Source of the DNA: Pelobates cultripes
Taxonomy: Eukaryota > Chordata > Amphibia > Anura > Pelobatidae
Length of the DNA: 64,000 nt
Direction of reading: 5' to 3'
Assembly: GCA_933207985.1 (NCBI GenBank)
Contig: OW240917.1
Location: forward strand, 244,434,977-244,498,976
Below, one piece after another: positions 46,083 to 56,250 of the stretch. The number at the start of each line of letters is the position of its first letter. The first letter of the stretch is position 1. The notes under the pieces are model-generated. The model saw only the letters and a program-made list of their open reading frames with translations. It was not told the origin of the DNA and made no database searches. The position numbers and the translations under genes were made by a program.

Positions 46083-48249
46083 ATGGACATAGAAGCAATT
46101 TTGTCTGCTCTCAGGGCTGAGGCCCTTCAGGATGGAGGACGTCACCTGCAGTCACAGTTGGCGCGGCTGCAGGGTGCATCTGGGTCGGCTGCTCCCCCTC
46201 TCACCAGCCCCAGCGTCCAGCGCCGCCGTGCACGCCCCCCCACCCGGTATAGCCCCTCGCGGGAGGGTCGGGTGAGGGGCAGGAGCAGGAGCCCTGTGGC
46301 CGGGCCGCGCACCAGTTCCCACGTGGTCGCGGCCGCCGAGGTCTCTCCCACTCCCGGCACTTCCTCCCCGAGCGGGGCTCGGGGAGGCCGGCAGGGGGCC
46401 GCGCGCCGGTCGGATGCGGCCCACGCTGCCTCACTCTCATCTCCCCAGCCGGTCTCGCGGCCGCCCTCCGCAGCAGGTTTCCAACGACTAGATCCTCACG
46501 GATGGCGGCTCCGGTGACCTCCGGTCGGGTGAGTAAGCCGCAGGTCGGCAGGGTTGTTTCCGGGGGAGGGGGAGTTCGGGAGGCCCTGTTACTGCAGCGG
46601 GATCACCTCACCCTCACAGCAGCTCCCCTCCTGCTTTGCCCTTCTTCCCTGCCTCCCCTGGGCCTGCTCCTGCCACCAATCCTAGTGCCCTTCAACCCAC
46701 AGTGGGTCCCTCTGGGGCTGGCACTTCTCCCCTGTCCTCTGTCCATGCCCCATCACCCCTCCCCTCCCCCTCACCTGCCCCCCTGGTGTCTGCCCCCCTT
46801 TCTGGTACGCCTGGACCTGCCCTAGGCCCATTGTCTGCCCCATCAGCAGGCCCTCTCAGGGTGGGGGCCCATCAAGTTTTACCTGCCCCCCCTCCTCATC
46901 ATCCTGGGCCCTCTATTGGTACCCTCCATTCCACCCTTCCCGGCCCTATGCCTGTTGGGGTGCCATCCGCCTCTCCAAGTACTTTTACGGCGGGTGTGGG
47001 AGGGCTGGGTTCCTTTTCACCTTTGCTTTCTTCACAGGTGGCCCCTGGTCGGGTGCGTTTCTCGGACGCTGGCGCTGGTGCTGTCCCTTCTGCAGTGACA
47101 ACTCCCGTGGGTCCACTGCAACCTGGGGACCAGGTTATGGGGTCGCCGCAGCTGCTGTCACATTCCATTGTCGCTGGTGAGTACGCAGCTTTATCCGGGG
47201 GTGCTTTAAGGGGTCTTGGTGCAGGGGTCCTACCTGAGTGGGATGCTTTAATACAAACCATGAGACAATTCTTACAGTCGTTGGAGAAGGGTCATCGCCC
47301 TGGGCTCCAGCCCCCTTTAGCCCTCGATGATCAGCTGAGGTCGGGTTGGGCAGCTGCTGGTGCTTCTGACCTTTCAGGGGTGGTCGCAGGCCCCTCTGCT
47401 GCACCTGCAGGGCCCAGTGGCCCTGTTGTGCCAGTTCCTCCAGTGGCGGAACTTGAGCCATCCAAGGGATCGTCAGATGACGTCGCTGCGTCTTCGGGGT
47501 CAGGGGTCGCCCCCGCTGCGCATGGGGCCGCTTACATGTGCTGGTCAGGCCCTCTAGGTCTCCGTTTGACCCCGGAATTGCGCACCAAGATAGAGAAAGG
47601 GGAATTCGTTGAAATTTTTTCCTTGCTCCCCATGGAGGATCTGCCTCGGGTTGATCCTACGGCAAAAGACTCTGAAAAGGAGAAGGAGAAGTTTAGGTAT
47701 CGGAAGATACCAAAAACTTTTGGTAATTGGATTAGGGCCTTTTCGATCCTGGCGAGTGTGATAGGTGAGAAGTCCCCTAATAAATGCTCATCCCTCTTTT
47801 GCTACCAGGATACGATATGGAACGCGTGCCGGACCTATGGCGGGTTAGGCTGGTGGCGCTATGATGAGCAGTTCCGCCAACGCATAGCGGTCCGCCCATC
47901 GTTGAGTTGGGACCAGATGGACATTGGCTTGTGGTTGGCCATCATGACCCGCCCGGCGTCGCATCAAGGGGGCCTCTCGTCCTTTCTTGGGGGGGCCGGC
48001 GCAGGGTCCTCGACCGCTGCGTCGGCCAATCAACGACGAACGGGTTGTTGCTGGCAGTACAACGATGGGCAATGTAAATTCGGCGCAGGCTGTCGTTTCA
48101 AGCACGAATGTTCTGGGTGTGGCGGATCGCACCCCGCCTCAAAATGCTTTAAGCGGGGTAGGCCTGGCGACAAGGGTGACGCCATGGGCTCAAAAGGCGA
48201 GGACGCCGGTGGACGTAGGCGCGATGCAACCGTGGTTAAAACGTTATAA
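46083..48249 (+). pseudogene. Ngaro-type gag-like protein, frame-disrupted
   Basis: The N-terminal part begins at ATG 46083 (MDIEAILSALRAEALQDGGR) and ends at a TGA at 46515. The reading continues in another frame that is open from 46537 to 48249 and is rich in Pro, Ala, Ser and Gly. Its C-terminal third has EIFSLLPMEDLPRVD, FGNWIRAFSILASVIGE and a Cys/His cluster at 48044-48155 (CCWQYNDGQCKFGAGCRFKH, then CSGCGGSHPASKC) typical of DIRS/Ngaro gag and probably nucleic-acid binding. A GTGAGT near 46529 could be read as a splice donor, but a frameshift is the simpler reading. Confidence 0.8.
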
Positions 48250-49290
48250 AAACAAAAAGGCGGCCACCTTACTCCTGGAAGGTTTTACGTTTGGCTTTTG
48301 GATTCCCCACCAACCTCGACCGGCGTCAAATGTATGCCGGAACTTGCGTTCGGTCTATGACCACCCTGGGGTGGTCAGGGACAAGTTGGCCAAGGAAGTG
48401 GCTTTGGGGCGTATGGCAGGCCCTTTTCGGGAATCCCCTCTCCCGGATCTCCGGTTGTCGCCGTTAGGCGTCGTACCCAAGAGAGAACAGGGTAAATTTC
48501 GGCTCATTCATCATTAATCGCACCCCCATGGGAGGTCTGTAAATGATGACATTGCATCTGAATTATGTCGTGTTTCCTACGCCTCGTTTGATGCTGCGGT
48601 TTGTATGGTCAGAGCTGCCGGATCAGGGGCACTCATGGCAAAAGCAGACATTGAGTCTGCTTTTCGCCTCTTGCCGGTTCACCCGGGATGTCATCATCTC
48701 TTAGGTTGTTACTTTGAGGGGCATTACTATGTGGACATGTGCCTCCCGATGGGCTGCGCGATCTCCTGCTTCTATTTCGAGTGTTTTAGCTAATTTCTTG
48801 AATGGGTGGTGAGAATGGAGTCTGGTCACAGCTCCCTCCTTCACTACTTAGACGATTTTTTGTGTGTTGGTCCCGCGCATTCCTCAATCTGCTCACAGAT
48901 GGCCTCTGGGTTTGGTGTACCGCTGGCGCCCGACAAAACAGTGGGCCCTTCAACGTGCCTGTGTTTTCTTGGAATTGAGATTGATTCCGTTATTGGGGAA
49001 TGTCGGCTCCCGGTGGACAAATTGGTAGATCTACGGGTGTCTGTGCGTGAGGCGGGCTCCTTGCGTAAGATCACTCTCCGACGCCTTCAATCCCTTTTAG
49101 GCAAGCTAAACTTTGCCTGCCGGATCATGCCTATGGGCAGAGTATTCAACAGGCGTCTGGCGGCCGCCACGTCTGGAATCTCGAAGCCCTTCCACTTCAT
49201 CCGCTTAACTAAGGCGCTCAGGGAGGATCTGGCAGTCTGGGCTGTTTTTCTTGAAACTTACAACGGGAGGTCTATTGGCAGCAGCCAGAA
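48224..49290 (+). pseudogene. Ngaro-type reverse transcriptase, two nonsense mutations
   Basis: Translation in one frame gives SPLGVVPKREQGKFRLIHH, ALMAKADIESAFRLLPVHP, YVDMCLPMGCAISC, HYLDDFLCVG (active-site YLDD at 48845-48856) and CLCFLGIEIDS, the RT motifs of YR retrotransposons. In-frame TAA codons at 48515-48517 and near 48791 interrupt it. A frameshift at about 49280-49310 moves the RNase H into another frame. Upstream it overlaps the end of gag in a different frame. Confidence 0.88.
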
Positions 49291-49311
49291 GTTTCGAATG
49301 CAGCGCTTCAC

Positions 49312-49767
49312 TTGTTTACAGATGCTGCGGGTTCCTCGGGTTTTGGGGCTATCCTGGGGTCTCATTGGTGCGCGGAACCTTGGCCTGTATCTTGGGTCGA
49401 TTCAGGCCTTACCAAGAACCTGGCGTTGTTGGAGCTCTTCCCCATCTTGGTGGCTGTCCACCTATGGGGTACGGAGCTCAAAGACAGGCGTGTCGTCTTC
49501 CACTGTGATAACCTGGGTGTAGTTCAGGCCATCAATAACCTGACGGCCTCTTCCCCTCCAGTGGTTAGGCTATTGCGACAGCTGGTTTTGCAATGCTTGT
49601 CTCTGAACATAACGTGCCGTGCTGTGCATATTCCCGGGGTCATGAATACTACGGCTGACTCTCTTTCTCGCTTTCAATGGCAGGTGTTTCGGAAAGCCGC
49701 TCCGGTAGCAGACTTGGAAGGCCTCCCCTGTCCCAGAGAACTGTGGTCCCTTGGCCTGAGCGGATAA
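49312..49767 (+). pseudogene. Ngaro-type RNase H domain
   Basis: FTDAAGSSGFGAILGSHWC carries the first catalytic Asp, ALLELFPILVAVHLWG the Glu, VVFHCDNLGVVQAINN the second Asp, and NTTADSLSR the last Asp. In the element this domain degrades RNA in the RNA-DNA hybrid. It is out of frame with the RT because of the upstream frameshift. It ends with a TAA at 49765-49767, overlapping the start of the recombinase gene by about 90 bp. Confidence 0.85.
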
Positions 49768-50699
49768 GGGAATGGATACGGTCCTCGGTGTCTGAGGCGA
49801 CATGGGTCTGGTATGGTAAGGCTTGGGGGGACTGGGTTGCTCTTGAACAGGATTGCGGGGGTTACACTTCCTCGGCGGAACGGGTTCAAGGTTTGTTACG
49901 TTTGCTTTGGTTTTGGGAGGCTTGCGGGTGTTCCCCGTCTACTGTTTCGGGGAAGCTTTCCGGTCTTAGTTTCTGGTTTAACCTAACTCGGGTGCCGGAT
50001 GTCACAAAAGATTTCATGATTAAGCTTGCGATGCGTGGTTGGCGTAGGGGCCCTCGTGGACAGGATTCTCGTAGGCCGGTCTCGGGGGCGCTGCTGCTAG
50101 GAATTGCCTCAGTACTACCGCAGATATGTTATTCCGATTTTGAAGCTAGTTTATTTCGTTTGGCCTTCATTTTTGCCTTTTTTGGGGCCCTCCGGATTGG
50201 GGAACTAGTCAGCCCGAGCAGGGGGACTCCGGGGGGCTTGTTAGTTCATGATGTGTTCCTCTTGGATGGTGCGGTGCGTTTCTTGATACGGCGGTCAAAA
50301 ACTGACGTTGTTGGGAGAGGTCGCTGGGTTACCCTTCGCACCATCCCTAATTCGTCTGTTTGCCCAGCCGCTGCGTATCAGTCCTACTGCTCCATACGCC
50401 CGAATCTTGCGGGTCCGTTGTTAATGCACGAGGATGGTACTTACCTGTCTCACTTTCAATTCCTCAGAGTGTTTCGGTTGGCGCTCGACAAGCTGGGAAT
50501 CCCGAGTGGTGAATTTGGGGGTCATTCCTTCCGGATTGGGGCAGCTACAGAAGCCTCTCGGTTGGGTTTTTCTGATCAAGTGATTCAGAGGATTGGGAGG
50601 TGGGAATCTGGGAGGTTTCGTTCTTATATCCGGCCCACGCGTCTGATGGGTGCCTCCCTTGTGTTTTCTCCGCAGGGTCCGGCCGACGGATCTGGCTGA
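49677..50699 (+). CDS. Tyrosine recombinase of the Ngaro-type element, intact frame
   Basis: 340 codons from ATG 49677. Tyrosine recombinases of YR retrotransposons integrate a circular DNA intermediate without a DDE integrase. Catalytic residues are visible: Arg173 in ALRIGELV, Lys208 in RRSKTD, His283 and Arg286 in GGHSFRIGAA, Trp309 in IGRWES and the nucleophile Tyr317 in RSYIRP. The N-terminal 100 residues (WYGKAWGDWVAL ... SPSTVSGKLSGLSFWF) resemble a SAM-like core-binding domain. No stop or frameshift is seen, unlike the upstream genes. Start choice: it is an ATG inside the RNase H end, but an internal start is possible. Confidence 0.9.
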   Translation: MAGVSESRSGSRLGRPPLSQRTVVPWPERIREWIRSSVSEATWVWYGKAWGDWVALEQDCGGYTSSAERVQGLLRLLWFWEACGCSPSTVSGKLSGLSFWFNLTRVPDVTKDFMIKLAMRGWRRGPRGQDSRRPVSGALLLGIASVLPQICYSDFEASLFRLAFIFAFFGALRIGELVSPSRGTPGGLLVHDVFLLDGAVRFLIRRSKTDVVGRGRWVTLRTIPNSSVCPAAAYQSYCSIRPNLAGPLLMHEDGTYLSHFQFLRVFRLALDKLGIPSGEFGGHSFRIGAATEASRLGFSDQVIQRIGRWESGRFRSYIRPTRLMGASLVFSPQGPADGSG

Positions 50700-51268
50700 T
50701 TGGGCATTCATATATCTACTGGGCCCACCTGCGGGCAGGGGTACGCCCGGGTGGGACGCGACTTGGAATTCCCCGGGAGCTGGCTGAGGTCCGATGGTTC
50801 GGTTTTCGGGGCATGCGCTGGGGCCAGCTTTTGCCGGAGGTGTTACAGTTGGCTACATTGTTGGGGGCCCCTGATGTATTGGTGATACATCTGGGGGGTA
50901 ATGATCTTGGGGCGCTGCCTGCTTGGGGGCTTAGTGAGCTCATTAGACGGGATTTGGCGCGCTTGCTGGTCCTCTTCCCGCAGCTCTGCTTAGTCTGGTC
51001 AGGTATAGTATCTAGGAACTATTGGCGCCGCGCGAGGGATCAGGGGGCAATTGAGCGCTGCAGGGTGAAGATCAACAAGAGGGTGTCCAAATTCGTACTC
51101 GGGGTTGGGGGTGTCACAGTGCGACACCGGATATTCGAAAGGGAAGCGGCGATCTATTTTCGCCCGGACGGGGTCCATCTCACGGATGTGGGTTTGGATT
51201 TATTTAATCTTGCGCTGCAGGACGCGTTAGAGCAGGCCATGGCGGTGGTGGGGAGTCGCGCCCGCTGA
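50600..51268 (+). CDS. SGNH/GDSL-hydrolase-like ORF at the 3' end of the Ngaro-type element
   Basis: Open for 222 codons to TGA at 51266, overlapping the recombinase C terminus in another frame. The exact start is uncertain because the first codon at 50600 is GTG. Blocks of the SGNH fold are present in order: IWLIGHSYIYWA with the candidate nucleophile Ser37 (block I, GHS instead of GDS); GMRWGQLLPEV (near residue 71, with a Gly that may serve block II); VIHLGGNDLG (residues 95-104, block III GxND); and RPDGVHLTDVG (residues 188-198, block V with Asp190 and His193). SGNH enzymes are esterases or lipases. As I recall, similar ORFs have been reported in some Ngaro elements and in some CR1-group LINEs, with unknown function. 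The retained active-site residues suggest selection on the source element. Confidence 0.82.
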   Translation: MGIWEVSFLYPAHASDGCLPCVFSAGSGRRIWLIGHSYIYWAHLRAGVRPGGTRLGIPRELAEVRWFGFRGMRWGQLLPEVLQLATLLGAPDVLVIHLGGNDLGALPAWGLSELIRRDLARLLVLFPQLCLVWSGIVSRNYWRRARDQGAIERCRVKINKRVSKFVLGVGGVTVRHRIFEREAAIYFRPDGVHLTDVGLDLFNLALQDALEQAMAVVGSRAR

Positions 51269-51722
51269 TTTAGGCTTAAATGCAGTGGCGCTAGTGGCGG
51301 GTATGGTCCTTGCCAAACCAGTTGGAAAACGAGTACACCGGATGAAGGAATGCTGGGTCTGGTCCCTCCCCTAACCTCGGAGAGTTTGTGGTAGTTGGGC
51401 GTGCCCCCCGTGCCAGTAAAAGGCGGCCAGGGGCTGGCATGGGGAATTGGAAGGCCAAGTTAAAAGGCCAGTTATCTTGGACGAGGGGGGAGGGCAGTTA
51501 CCCTGGTTGGGGGTACTCTGGAGTTATTATGGTTTGGTTGGCAAGGACAATAATTTTCGATAAAAATATTGGCTGATTGATTTATGTTTGTTATTATAAA
51601 TAAAGCTGTGGCCTGTTTTATAACACATTTATGTCTCTTGGTTTTAATTGGGGGGAAAAATTGGGATAACGTAATTTTGATTGCTATGGTTCGCACCGCA
51701 CAATAACCACTACCTACACACA
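51269..51722 (+). other. 3' untranslated end of the Ngaro-type element
   Basis: Non-coding. It contains AATAAA at 51599-51604 within ttataaataaagctgtgg, a motif shared with the short element at 28031-28700. Split direct repeats expected for Ngaro were looked for against the left end but not convincingly seen, which may reflect truncation or divergence. Confidence 0.6.
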
Positions 51723-51771
51723 GGGGATCCATTGTATATGTGTGTGTGTGTGTGTGTATGAAGGATGCAGG
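51723..51771. repeat. TGTG minisatellite, middle remnant
   Basis: The short stretch ggggatccattgtatatgtg ... aaggatgcag matches the array at 53588-54430, confirming that the Ngaro element landed inside the array. Confidence 0.75.
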
Positions 51772-52626
51772 CAGGGCCGGACTGGGGATACAAAGCAGCC
51801 CTGGAAAAAAAAATTGTGCCAGCCCCATAAGTCACTGATCCATATATTGTTGCGTGTAATATGTAAGGCTATGTCTTGCCAGGACAGATGATGAGTATGA
51901 AATATTGGTCCTTTCAGGGTAAAACGTTTAATTATACAGTAAGCATACGCACATGCAGACACAGGCAATTTCACTGACATTTCAGTGACACACACAAGCT
52001 CATTGATACACAGCCTCATAGACAAAAATCTTACTGATATACATCAGCTCATTGACATAAAAACACAAGCTCACTCACTAGCAGGCACACGCATGCAAGC
52101 AAGCTCACTCACTAGCAGACGCACACACACAGCTTAATGTGGTGGTACTGGTGTCTATAGCATGTCCCTACAGGCTTTTCAACGTAAACACTGACTTTTC
52201 AGACAAAAGGCAGTGTTTACATTGCTTCAAAGGACCAATATTTTAGTGACAGTCACTCAGACGGTCACTAGAGGTGCTTCCTGTGTTAGTGCCCTCCCGC
52301 CCTCCCGCGCTGCTGAATGAGACTGGCGCCGGAATATGACGTCATATTCCAGCGCCGGTCTCATTCAGCTGCGTGCTGGGGAGCAGAGGGCTGGCAGCCT
52401 TAGGGCTGGGGGGCAAAACCAGTCAAGTAGACTGGTGCACCTGCCCAGGATCAGAGCCGGTGCAAGGATTTTTGCCGCCCTAGACAAAATAAAAATTTGC
52501 TGCCCCCACATGTCACATCACAATGCCCCACCCATATGATCTGCCATATGAACTAACGCCAGTGGTGCACACAGTGTGTGTTTACATTAAAAAGCCTGCA
52601 GGGACCAGCTATAGACACCAGAACCA
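51772..52626. mobile_element. hAT-like non-autonomous repeats running into the gap
   Basis: Starts cagggccggactggggatac at 51772, a typical amphibian hAT-derivative border. A second border-like sequence (agagccggtgcaaggatttt then tgccgccctag) starts near 52455. The right ends are hidden by the assembly gap. An internal palindrome, ggcgccggaatatgacgtcatattccagcgcc, spans about 52325-52356. No coding domain. Confidence 0.55.
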
Positions 52627-53587
52627 NNNNNNNNNNNNNNNNNNNNNNNNNNNNNNNNNNNNNNNNNNNNNNNNNNNNNNNNNNNNNNNNNNNNNNNNNN
52701 NNNNNNNNNNNNNNNNNNNNNNNNNNNNNNNNNNNNNNNNNNNNNNNNNNNNNNNNNNNNNNNNNNNNNNNNNNNNNNNNNNNNNNNNNNNNNNNNNNNN
52801 NNNNNNNNNNNNNNNNNNNNNNNNNNNNNNNNNNNNNNNNNNNNNNNNNNNNNNNNNNNNNNNNNNNNNNNNNNNNNNNNNNNNNNNNNNNNNNNNNNNN
52901 NNNNNNNNNNNNNNNNNNNNNNNNNNNNNNNNNNNNNNNNNNNNNNNNNNNNNNNNNNNNNNNNNNNNNNNNNNNNNNNNNNNNNNNNNNNNNNNNNNNN
53001 NNNNNNNNNNNNNNNNNNNNNNNNNNNNNNNNNNNNNNNNNNNNNNNNNNNNNNNNNNNNNNNNNNNNNNNNNNNNNNNNNNNNNNNNNNNNNNNNNNNN
53101 NNNNNNNNNNNNNNNNNNNNNNNNNNNNNNNNNNNNNNNNNNNNNNNNNNNNNNNNNNNNNNNNNNNNNNNNNNNNNNNNNNNNNNNNNNNNNNNNNNNN
53201 NNNNNNNNNNNNNNNNNNNNNNNNNNNNNNNNNNNNNNNNNNNNNNNNNNNNNNNNNNNNNNNNNNNNNNNNNNNNNNNNNNNNNNNNNNNNNNNNNNNN
53301 NNNNNNNNNNNNNNNNNNNNNNNNNNNNNNNNNNNNNNNNNNNNNNNNNNNNNNNNNNNNNNNNNNNNNNNNNNNNNNNNNNNNNNNNNNNNNNNNNNNN
53401 NNNNNNNNNNNNNNNNNNNNNNNNNNNNNNNNNNNNNNNNNNNNNNNNNNNNNNNNNNNNNNNNNNNNNNNNNNNNNNNNNNNNNNNNNNNNNNNNNNNN
53501 NNNNNNNNNNNNNNNNNNNNNNNNNNNNNNNNNNNNNNNNNNNNNNNNNNNNNNNNNNNNNNNNNNNNNNNNNNNNNNNNNNNNNNN
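52627..53587. other. Assembly gap (961 N)
   Basis: 961 unknown bases between hAT-like sequence and a TG microsatellite. Long reading frames that span the N run are meaningless. Confidence 0.95.
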
Positions 53588-53623
<36 letters not shown>

Positions 53624-54430
53624 TAAGGATGCAGGGTGTGTGTTTAGTGCATGCAATGTGTGTGTAAGGGATGCATTGTGTGTGTGTGTGTATGAAGGAT
53701 TCAGGGTGTGTGTTTGTGTGTGTGTAAGGGATCCAGTGTGTGTGTGTATGAAGGATGCAGGGTGTGTGTGTAAGGGATCCAGTGTGTGTGTGTTTGTAGA
53801 AGGGATGCAGAGGTGTGTGTGTGTGTGTGTGTGTGTGTGTAAGGGATCCAGTGTGTGTGTGTATATGAATGATGCAGGGTGTGTGTGTGTAAGGGATCCA
53901 GTATGTGTGTGTGTGTGTGTATATGAAGGATGCAATGTGTGTGTAAGGGATACAGTATGTGTGTATGAAGGATGCAGGGTGTGTGTGTGTGTAAGGGATC
54001 CAGTGTGTGTGTGTGTGTATGAAGGATGCAGGGTGTGTGTGTGTGTGTAAGGGATCCAGTGTGTGTGTGTGTATGAAGGATGCAGGGTGTGTGTTTAGTG
54101 CATGCAATGTGTGTGTAAGGGATGCATTGTGTGTGTGTGTGTGTGTATGAAGGATGCAGGGTGTGTGTTTAGTGCATGCAATGTGTGTGTAAGGGATGCA
54201 TTGTGTGTGTGTGTGTGTGTGTGTGTATGAAGGATTCAGGGTGTGTGTGTGTGTGTGTGTGCAGGATGAAGGATGCATGGTGTGTGTAAGGGAAACTTTG
54301 TGGTTTGTGCTGGAAACTTTCTGCAAATGCACCTAATCCACTATATACTGTGGATGTGTAAGAGATACAGTGTGAATGTAGTATATGCAATGTGTGAATA
54401 GTGAATAAAGTGTGTGTGTGTGTGAGAGAC
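53588..54430. repeat. TGTG minisatellite, right block
   Basis: Units of the type gtgtgtgtaagggatccagt alternate with gtgtatgaaggatgcagggt and tttagtgcatgcaatgtgtg. Two larger blocks near 53635-53700 and 54085-54145 are almost the same, showing higher-order duplication. Confidence 0.92.
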
Positions 54431-55019
54431 TTTGTGGGAGGGGGAGGGGGAGATATTGGCATTGATCTGTGCGGGGACAGGGGAGCAGTTTTATTTATTT
54501 TATTATTGTTTTACTTTTTTTAAAGCTTTATATAGGACTTTACCCCCTCCCTGCTTCTTACCTCTGGGAAGGGGGACAGATGCAGGTCAGATGCAGGCTC
54601 TTCTCTCTGGGAAGAGGGAGGATCCGATGAAGGAGCTTGTAGATAACCTGGGCTCCATTTCCATACAAGCCTACAATGATACTGGGAGTATCTCCATTCC
54701 CTGCAGCTGTATATATACATATAGTGATATTGTCTATCAAATGTGCAAATGTATTGTCTGTACCCCTTTGATGGTGGCCCTGCTTGAGATTTTAGTTTTT
54801 TTATTATTTTAACTTGTAAAGGAGATGCAGTAAGCTAAAGCCTTTTTAGGAAGGCAATCCTTGGCGCCCCAAATGTTGTGGACTACATCTCCCCTGATGC
54901 TTTGCCAGAATTATGACTGTAAGAGCATTATGGGGGATGCAGTCTTTAGTATCTGGAGTGGTAAAGATTGCTTACCCCTGCTTCAACGTTACAAATACAT
55001 TTATGTATTCATGACTCTA
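54431..55019. other. Non-coding stretch with a repeat-like segment
   Basis: About 54850-54990 reads ggcgccccaaatgttgtgga ... atgcagtctttagtatctgg. It is similar to 56740-56870 (ccccagatgttgtatactac ... atgtagtccacaatatctgg), so both are copies of one dispersed repeat. No gene. Confidence 0.5.
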
Positions 55020-55300
55020 CAGTGTTACATTAAGTGAATCAATCCATCTCTATGAGGAATGTTCAGTGTCTCCATTCAGAGGGTGTAGACACTAAATGTC
55101 AGTCACAGTATGCAGCACTGCCCCAGGAAGCTCTTCTAGCAGCTATCTGAGGAGTGGCCAGTGGAGTTATCACTAGGCTGTAATGTAAACACTGAATTTT
55201 CTCTGAAAAGACAAAAAGCAAAAAGCCTGAAGGGGATGATTATACTCACCAGAACAAATACAATAAGCTGTAGTTGTTCTGGTGACTATAGAATCCCAAT
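55020..55300. mobile_element. MITE right-half fragment
   Basis: Homologous to 37045-37325: tgcagcactgccccaggaag and gtggccagtggagttatcac are shared. It ends gttgttctggtgactatag near 55290. Confidence 0.7.
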
Positions 55301-55984
55301 AAAATGACTCTCAATGTCAAACTTATTTAGTAGCATTTATATGTATTTTTTGTTGCTTATTGCAGAATGTTAAAATATTAATTACGTAATCCGAATAAAT
55401 ATTATTTACGACATTTATTTTAATAATTGTATTATTTAGAATAATAGCCTACACAATAGTATGTTTGACAGTAAAATCTTTTGTAATTTAACTGGGAAAA
55501 TCTCTTAATATTTCCATAGACACCTTTACCAATATTTAATTTGTCATATTTACTTAACGTTTGAGCTTGGTGTGCATATTGCAAAAGTAAAACGCGTTTA
55601 CACTTGTTAAGATATAAGTGAAAAAGAGATGCATACTTTGAAAATAATGGAACTTTTGTAGTTATTCCAATTTAGTTGTTTCCTAATGTTTGTGCTGTAA
55701 GTGGTTAAATTAAAGTGAAATGGTTTGTAATTCCATACATTTATCTTAGTAAACCCATAGGGTGAAACATTAAAAACGCCACTGTCGAAAATGTCAATTC
55801 AAAATGTGATGGGTCGTTTATGCAACGTGTGGCGACACATTAATTCGTGCACAGTATCTTAACTATTTCATTCATAATGCTGTTACATAAATGTAGCCAC
55901 TAAGGTTGAGTAATAATCAAGGCTTTGGGCCCCTAGTTAATGGCTAACAGTACTTATTGTTAATTTTGGGAGTAGTCAGGATTA

Positions 55985-56250
55985 GAGGGACCCTATAGGC
56001 ATCCAGACCTCTTCATCTCATTGAAGTGGTCTGGGTGCTGTGTCCCTGTCCCGCTTAGTCCTGCAATGTAAGTCATTACAGTTTTAGAGAAACTGCAATG
56101 TTTAAAATGCAGTACCAAGACAGCCTTTAGTGGCTGTCTAATAGACATCCATCAGAGGCGCTTTCGGGAGTTTACCGGACTCTGGGTTGCCTAAATTATG
56201 CTGGACATCATCATGCTCTGATGGATCTTGTCATTTTAATGTAGTGTAAT
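55985..56250. mobile_element. MITE left-half fragment
   Basis: Begins gagggaccctataggcatcc, then cagacctcttcatctcattg and agacagcctttagtggctgt. This is the same order as the MITE copies at 15758 and 13490. The other end is not found. Confidence 0.6.

Larger units (their letters stand above)
45861..51722 (+). mobile_element. Ngaro/DIRS-type tyrosine-recombinase retrotransposon with SGNH-hydrolase-like ORF
   Basis: Boundaries are inferred from where the TGTG minisatellite stops (gtgtgtaagg at 45860) and resumes (ggggatccattg from 51723). Order on the plus strand: TATAAAAG promoter motif (45973-45980), gag with a Cys/His motif, RT with YLDD, RNase H, tyrosine recombinase, SGNH-hydrolase-like ORF, and AATAAA at 51599-51604. 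A DIRS-type methyltransferase domain between RNase H and recombinase is absent, since the two frames overlap. This points to the Ngaro group rather than DIRS1 proper. There is no obvious target duplication, as expected for recombinase-mediated integration. The copy is defective in gag, RT and RNase H but intact in the last two frames. Confidence 0.88.

Noticed and set aside
45861..51722. Classification as a DIRS1-type element
   Set aside because: No methyltransferase domain and no inverted termini are seen. RNase H overlaps the recombinase and a hydrolase ORF follows, which fits Ngaro better, although RT phylogeny is needed.
52523..54332. Very long reading frames across the N run
   Set aside because: They consist of unknown residues and TG-repeat translation (CVCVC, THTHT), an artefact of the gap and microsatellite.
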